DNA from: an uncultured Spirochaetia bacterium
GTDB lineage: Bacteria; Spirochaetota; UBA6919
Assembly: GCA_913053665.1 (NCBI GenBank)
Contig: CAJXGR010000015.1
Span: 1-18,160, forward strand
DNA: 18,160 nucleotides
Direction of reading: 5' to 3'
The position numbers and the translations under genes are program-made. Shown one piece after another: positions 14,850 to 18,160 of this stretch (positions are counted from its first letter, which is position 1; each line of letters opens with the position of its first letter). The notes below the pieces were generated by a model. It made no database searches, was not told the DNA's origin, and saw nothing but the letters and a program-made list of their open reading frames with translations.

Positions 14850-16370
14850 CTATTCTTCGAATTCTAGTTCTACTCCGCAACCTGGACAGGTATTAACCCC
14901 AATTGTTAGTTCCGTATTACATTCTGGACAAAAATAAGAGACCTCCTCTTCTTCCAGACTTTCTGCCACCCCTTCATCTTCAGTCGTTTTCGATGGACTA
15001 TCCTCTGCAACTTCCTTATCTACAGCCTCTTCAGATACTTTCTGATCTGAAGTTCCTGCTCCCACAGCCTCTTCACCTTCTTCTCCAACAACCACAATAT
15101 TCTCTTTAATGGATTTCATGATCGCATCCACCATGGTCTGATCCACCCCTTCAATAGCAAGAAAGGTCTCTTCAGATTGTTCCACCAACTCCTCTAAGGT
15201 TGTCACATTGGCTGACATTAATAGTTCTATAATACTCTCATCCAGATCTGTCAGTTCACTTATTGGATGACCCTCTTCTTCTTCGTGATCTGAAAATAGA
15301 TCTTCGGCCATTCTCCTGGACTCATCAGCAAAATCAAGCTCTTCAAATTCACTCATTGTCTTGATATCTATGTTCCAACCAGTCAGTTTAGCAGCCAACT
15401 TTACATTTTGGCCTTGCTTTCCAATAGCCAAAGAAAGTTGTTCATCCTGAACCACTGCTACAGATTCTTTATTCTCTTCATTCACAATCACGACTTGCTC
15501 AGCTTTGGCGGGTGAAAGAGCATTAGCAATATATTCTCTTATATTGTCATTATACCGTATGATATCTATCTTCTCCCCTTCCAGCTCCTTAACAATCGCC
15601 TGAATCCTCATACCCTTCATACCCACACAGGCTCCAACAGGGTCAATGTCACGAGCATAGACCGCTATTTTAGTCCTGTAACCCGCATCCCTCACAATAG
15701 ATTTTACATGGATTGTCCCATCGGTTATTTCAGGCACGTCTAATTCAAAAAGCCTCTGTACAAAAGCCGGAGCGGCACGGGACATTATAATCGATGTTCC
15801 TCGCCTGGCGTTCTGGACATCTACAATAACCCCTTTGATTCGCTCTCCCGTTGTAAAGATCTCTTTTGGCGATTGTTCATTTCTCGGTAAAATGGCTTCT
15901 GTACGGCCTAAGTCCACAAAAATATGACCGTTTCGTTCTCTTTGATAGTGGCCTGTAATGAGTTCACCGATTTTTTGACTGTATTCACTATAAATAATAT
16001 TTCTTTCTATATCCTTAAGACGTTGAAATACGATTTGTTTAGCTGTTTGAGCCGCTATACGACCCATCTCAGAGGGTTTGATTTCCACAAGAACTTCATC
16101 ATTCAGCTCACACTCACTATTCCGCTCTCTGGCATCATCCAGACTGATTTGAGTGAGTAGATCATCGACTTCATCCACCACTTCTTTTTTTGAGTATAGG
16201 TAGACTTCACCACTCTCCTCATTGACCTTGGTGACTGCATTATCCGAGCTGCCAAACTTCTTTTTATAGGCGGCTATTAATACGTCTTCCACTGTTTGCA
16301 ATATCAGGTCTTCCGATATACCCTTATGATGAACCAACTGTCTTACAGCTTCCGCTATAGATGATGACAT
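14850..16370 (-). CDS. nusA: Transcription elongation/termination factor NusA with C-terminal zinc ribbon
   Basis: Encodes 506 residues. NusA binds RNA polymerase and nascent RNA and affects pausing, termination and antitermination. Domains are: N-terminal polymerase-binding domain (about 1-125), S1 (about 134-199), KH1 (VGMKGMRIQAI, 249-259), KH2 (IGKQGQNVKLA, 316-326), and one helix-hairpin-helix unit (about 372-424). Then comes an acidic, low-complexity stretch (about 426-476). The last 27 residues hold CPEC (C481, C484) and CPGC (C495, C498), a four-Cys zinc ribbon. That ribbon is not part of textbook NusA. The start at 16370 has GGAGGT 4 nt upstream. It follows rimP by 14 nt and precedes infB by 7 nt, the classic order. 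Confidence 0.96.
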   Translation of the reverse strand: MSSSIAEAVRQLVHHKGISEDLILQTVEDVLIAAYKKKFGSSDNAVTKVNEESGEVYLYSKKEVVDEVDDLLTQISLDDARERNSECELNDEVLVEIKPSEMGRIAAQTAKQIVFQRLKDIERNIIYSEYSQKIGELITGHYQRERNGHIFVDLGRTEAILPRNEQSPKEIFTTGERIKGVIVDVQNARRGTSIIMSRAAPAFVQRLFELDVPEITDGTIHVKSIVRDAGYRTKIAVYARDIDPVGACVGMKGMRIQAIVKELEGEKIDIIRYNDNIREYIANALSPAKAEQVVIVNEENKESVAVVQDEQLSLAIGKQGQNVKLAAKLTGWNIDIKTMSEFEELDFADESRRMAEDLFSDHEEEEGHPISELTDLDESIIELLMSANVTTLEELVEQSEETFLAIEGVDQTMVDAIMKSIKENIVVVGEEGEEAVGAGTSDQKVSEEAVDKEVAEDSPSKTTEDEGVAESLEEEEVSYFCPECNTELTIGVNTCPGCGVELEFEE

Positions 16371-16384
16371 CGTTACCTCCCATT

Positions 16385-16837
16385 TTAGTCAACTAAACGA
16401 ATTTTCTTAATCCTCTCACAAGGGAGAATTAAGTCATTGATCGTCTCAGTCTTTAAAAGGATTTGTTTCTGACTGGCTTCTTTCAGTATTCCAGTTTCTT
16501 GAAGAAGTTTAACGTTCTCAAGGTAGCTAACTAAAACTCTTCGTTCCAGAAAAGCTTCAAGTTCCCTTAAGCTTTTTAATTCCCTGTATATACCAGGTGA
16601 AGAAACTTCTATTTTGTAGTCGGGCAAAAACTCGTTATCATCGAGGAAAGTTTGGATGAACTTTGTTACTCGGCTACAATCCTTATGATCCACTCCGGCC
16701 TGTCTATCAATAACGACTTTAAATTGAGTGGACTTTTTCTGTCTAATAACTTTGTAGTCAATAAGAATATAACCCTTTTCTTTGAGTAAAATGGCCATAT
16801 CTTCTTCGTACATCCCAACCTTTGCATTTATTACCAT
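16385..16837 (-). CDS. rimP: Ribosome maturation factor RimP
   Basis: Encodes 150 residues from the first ATG. RimP assists 30S subunit assembly. The diagnostic motif is YKIEVSSPGIYREL (74-87). Before it come a ferredoxin-like N-terminal domain with KVVIDRQAGVDHKDCSRVT, and after it an SH3-like C-terminal domain ending RIKKIRLVD. Start choice is open. The ATG at 16837 gives the usual N-terminal length but only a poor ribosome site. The ATG at 16813 (codon 9) is preceded by AAAGG at 5 nt and would give 142 residues. It is the first gene of the translation operon, with a promoter-like pair about 55-80 nt upstream. Confidence 0.92.
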   Translation of the reverse strand: MVINAKVGMYEEDMAILLKEKGYILIDYKVIRQKKSTQFKVVIDRQAGVDHKDCSRVTKFIQTFLDDNEFLPDYKIEVSSPGIYRELKSLRELEAFLERRVLVSYLENVKLLQETGILKEASQKQILLKTETINDLILPCERIKKIRLVD

Positions 16838-16884
16838 TCTTTAATGTACAATTACTTATAAAAACGCTACCAAAAGAGATGAAT

Positions 16885-16931
16885 GTGAAAAAATATTATA
16901 ATGTGTGGTTTAAGTCAATATTTTTTTTCAC
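16885..16931. repeat. Inverted repeat spanning the rimP promoter region
   Basis: GTGAAAAAATATT (16885-16897) and AATATTTTTTTTCAC (16917-16931) are inverted copies differing by two A/T in the homopolymer, separated by 19 nt. The repeat encloses the candidate -35 and the -10 region of the rimP operon. It could be a two-site operator, or a weak bidirectional terminator for the CAP gene ending at 16969. No other terminator for that gene is visible. Confidence 0.45.
16890..16918 (-). promoter_or_regulatory. Candidate promoter of the rimP-nusA-infB operon
   Basis: On the minus strand TTGACT (16918-16913) is followed after 17 nt by TATTTT (16895-16890): 5/6 and 4/6 consensus matches. A perfect TATAAT (16900-16895) overlaps it but is only 12 nt from the -35. 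It could act with another, weaker -35. This is the only good hexamer set in the 131-nt gap before rimP. Confidence 0.5.
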
Positions 16932-16968
16932 TTTATAAGAAAATCACTATTTTGCTATGTCCTTAAAA

Positions 16969-17958
16969 TTATTTCACTTCGATTACTAATCCGGTTACTG
17001 AAATGGCGTTTTGAGTATTCATTGAAACCCTTCCTCTTGGCTTATAAGGAATTGTCTTCACATTATCTCGGATATATAGTTGGATATAGTATAGACCTTT
17101 TCTTGCATTCTTAAACTTGATCTTAATCTTGAAGGTGTTTTTATTACGATTATATTTAATTTTCCAAGGGGGAACCATCAAATAGCGAGAATTGGTAAAA
17201 TCACCATAAGAACCCGGCTGACGTTTATAGTTAAACTGCCTTGGAACGGGTTCATAGTAAATAATCAAGGCGTAAGGGCCATACTTTTTTCTAACGCGTC
17301 TTAACATTTTGCCCTTCAGAATAATCGTATCACCCACCGATACTTTTCTTGCCACGGGTTTTAATTTAACATATCGATCCACAAACTCCTGAGCATATCG
17401 AAAACCCTTATTATTGATGGCATAACCAATACCAACGTGTGTATGCTCCCGTCGGAGAACCTGCTTTTTGTGACCATCATTAGGGGCGATTTCTGCCATG
17501 AAAAGCCCGTGTCCTTCTGCCATTAAGTCCAGGACACTCTCCGAACTCTGATCAAAGGAACTCGTCGTCATTTTCATATATAAGTTTTCACTTACATGAT
17601 CTCGGCCTCCTGCAAAGGCATATCGATGATAAGGTTTATAGCCTTTCTTGTTCCAGTGACCCATATAGTTATACTTTAACATCTCAACACAGTGTAGATT
17701 CGCCACCCGGCTGGCCAGTATATCCAGTTTAACAGGTCCTAAACCATAAACTCTTCGTGACTCATTGATCTCATCAAGGTTCTCTAATTTCAACTTGATA
17801 ACTTCCTCACTGTCCTTATACTTAGCTAAAGCTTTGATTTTATCGTTTTGCTCTAAAAGCTTCTCAAGAGGACTGGATCCCCCATAAGTCTTCTCAGGCT
17901 GATAAAACCCTATCACTAAGGCTAAAAGAAAAAAAGACATTAATTTTTGGATCATCAC
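16969..17958 (-). CDS. Secreted CAP-domain (SCP/PR-1-like) protein
   Basis: Encodes 329 residues. Residues 1-26 look like a Sec signal peptide: basic start, hydrophobic SFFLLALVIGFY, then cleavage near TYG-GSS, without a lipobox. Residues about 58-195 match a bacterial CAP domain. They comprise LDEINESRRVYGLGPVKLD, LASRVANLHCVEML, H101 in MGHWNKKGYKPYHRY, HVSENLY with E124, DGHKKQVLRREHTHVGIGYA with H163 and H174, and a strand ending RYAQEFV. The C-terminal 130 residues (about 200-329) are rich in Lys, Arg, Tyr and beta-strand-like alternation and are not recognised. CAP proteins are secreted and their bacterial functions are mostly unknown. The start at 17958 has GAGG about 8 nt upstream; a GTG just before the ATG is also in frame. 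It stands upstream of rimP but is probably a separate unit. Confidence 0.88.
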   Translation of the reverse strand: MMIQKLMSFFLLALVIGFYQPEKTYGGSSPLEKLLEQNDKIKALAKYKDSEEVIKLKLENLDEINESRRVYGLGPVKLDILASRVANLHCVEMLKYNYMGHWNKKGYKPYHRYAFAGGRDHVSENLYMKMTTSSFDQSSESVLDLMAEGHGLFMAEIAPNDGHKKQVLRREHTHVGIGYAINNKGFRYAQEFVDRYVKLKPVARKVSVGDTIILKGKMLRRVRKKYGPYALIIYYEPVPRQFNYKRQPGSYGDFTNSRYLMVPPWKIKYNRNKNTFKIKIKFKNARKGLYYIQLYIRDNVKTIPYKPRGRVSMNTQNAISVTGLVIEVK

Positions 17959-18067
17959 GTTTTCCTCATCATCTCTTGCTAGTACTAATATAATCGAACT
18001 TTAGTAATAATGGACAAGAAAAATTATATTTATCCGGAATCCATCCTGACAAATCCATCAAGTCTAT
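17959..18067 (-). other. Leader and promoter region of the CAP-domain gene
   Basis: This is 109 nt of AT-rich sequence. On the minus strand a weak pair TTGTCC with TTATAT or TATATT, about 18-19 nt apart, could drive the CAP gene. The ribosome site GAGG sits just before the start. No terminator is visible in this stretch. Nothing else is recognised. Confidence 0.3.
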
Positions 18068-18160
18068 TTAATTCTTCTCTAACTCTTTATTATTCTGTAG
18101 AATAAGGTCAGACAGGAATGTCTGACCTACTTCTTTTAAAATACTGGTAGAACAGACATT
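18068..18160 (-). CDS. Probable 3' end of an unidentified gene, cut by the window edge
   Basis: The minus-strand frame is open from the right edge for 30 codons to TAA at 18070-18068. It reads NVCSTSILKEVGQTFLSDLI then LQNNKELEKN, a helical, charged C-terminus of ordinary composition. A second minus frame is open for 16 codons to a TGA inside the hairpin at 18105-18128, so the choice of frame is not certain. No family can be recognised from 30 residues. Confidence 0.4.
   Translation of the reverse strand, partial: NVCSTSILKEVGQTFLSDLILQNNKELEKN
18105..18128. other. Strong stem-loop (10-bp perfect stem, 4-nt loop)
   Basis: AGGTCAGACA (18105-18114) pairs perfectly with TGTCTGACCT (18119-18128) around loop GGAA. 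Plus-strand sequence after it is T-rich (ACTTCTTTT), like an intrinsic terminator. Minus-strand sequence after it is TATTCTAC, which is weaker. An adjacent short inverted repeat TATTCT-GT-AGAATA lies at 18091-18104. No plus-strand gene that would need a terminator is visible. If the frame at 18068-18160 is coding, the stem lies inside a gene. Confidence 0.5.

Noticed and set aside
16895..16918. TTGACT with the perfect TATAAT as the rimP promoter
   Set aside because: The spacer is only 12 nt, too short for sigma-70; the overlapping TATTTT at 17 nt is preferred.
18010..18105. 31-codon plus-strand ORF ending just before the right-edge stem-loop
   Set aside because: The position before a terminator-like stem is attractive, but there is no Shine-Dalgarno, the promoter is poor, and the opposite strand has a better frame.

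Overview
The window looks like an ordinary chromosomal stretch from a spirochaete-like bacterium. It is AT-rich, and almost all coding is on the minus strand. The core is the conserved order rimP-nusA-infB-rbfA-truB-ribF-rpsO-pnp, followed by an M16 peptidase gene and an RNase J gene. A spirochaete is inferred from recalled Treponema gene order, an isolated murG, and RNase J together with PNPase. No rRNA or lineage marker is present, so the taxonomy is an inference.

Layout by coordinate. At 1-66 (-) is the start of a possible exported protein running off the left edge. At 93-581 (-) is a small membrane protein. At 737-2206 (+) is a GHKL ATPase fused to an Mrr-like nuclease domain, and at 2307-3434 (+) is murG. 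At 3460-4194 (-) is a Uma2-family protein with a heptad-repeat tail, 19 nt behind rnjA (4214-5899, -). From 5996 to 16837 (-) runs the translation and RNA-processing operon. At 16969-17958 (-) is a secreted CAP-domain protein. At 18068-18160 (-) is the probable 3' end of another gene.

The operon genes work together on ribosome maturation (rimP, rbfA), transcription elongation (nusA), translation initiation (infB), tRNA modification (truB), FMN/FAD synthesis (ribF), the small ribosomal subunit (rpsO) and RNA turnover (pnp, then rnjA nearby). Spacing is mostly tight: 14, 7, 46, 55 and 9 nt, and a 26-nt overlap between truB and ribF.

The most unusual signal is at the 3' end of infB. The IF2 frame stops at 12479 partway through its C-terminal tRNA-binding domain. 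The missing C-terminus then continues in the +1 frame to 12301, after a diverged second copy of the same roughly 18-residue beta-hairpin segment. The stop follows a run of five T that would allow a clean +1 slip. This is a chimeric or duplicated junction with a frameshift, a recoding site, or an assembly artefact. Other notable points are the single-gene GHKL-Mrr fusion (a candidate defence gene), a zinc ribbon on the C-terminus of NusA, a small membrane-protein gene apparently broken by two compensating frameshifts between ribF and rpsO, and a hairpin that couples pnp to the M16 gene. I see no tRNA, rRNA, CRISPR array, insertion sequence or prophage.
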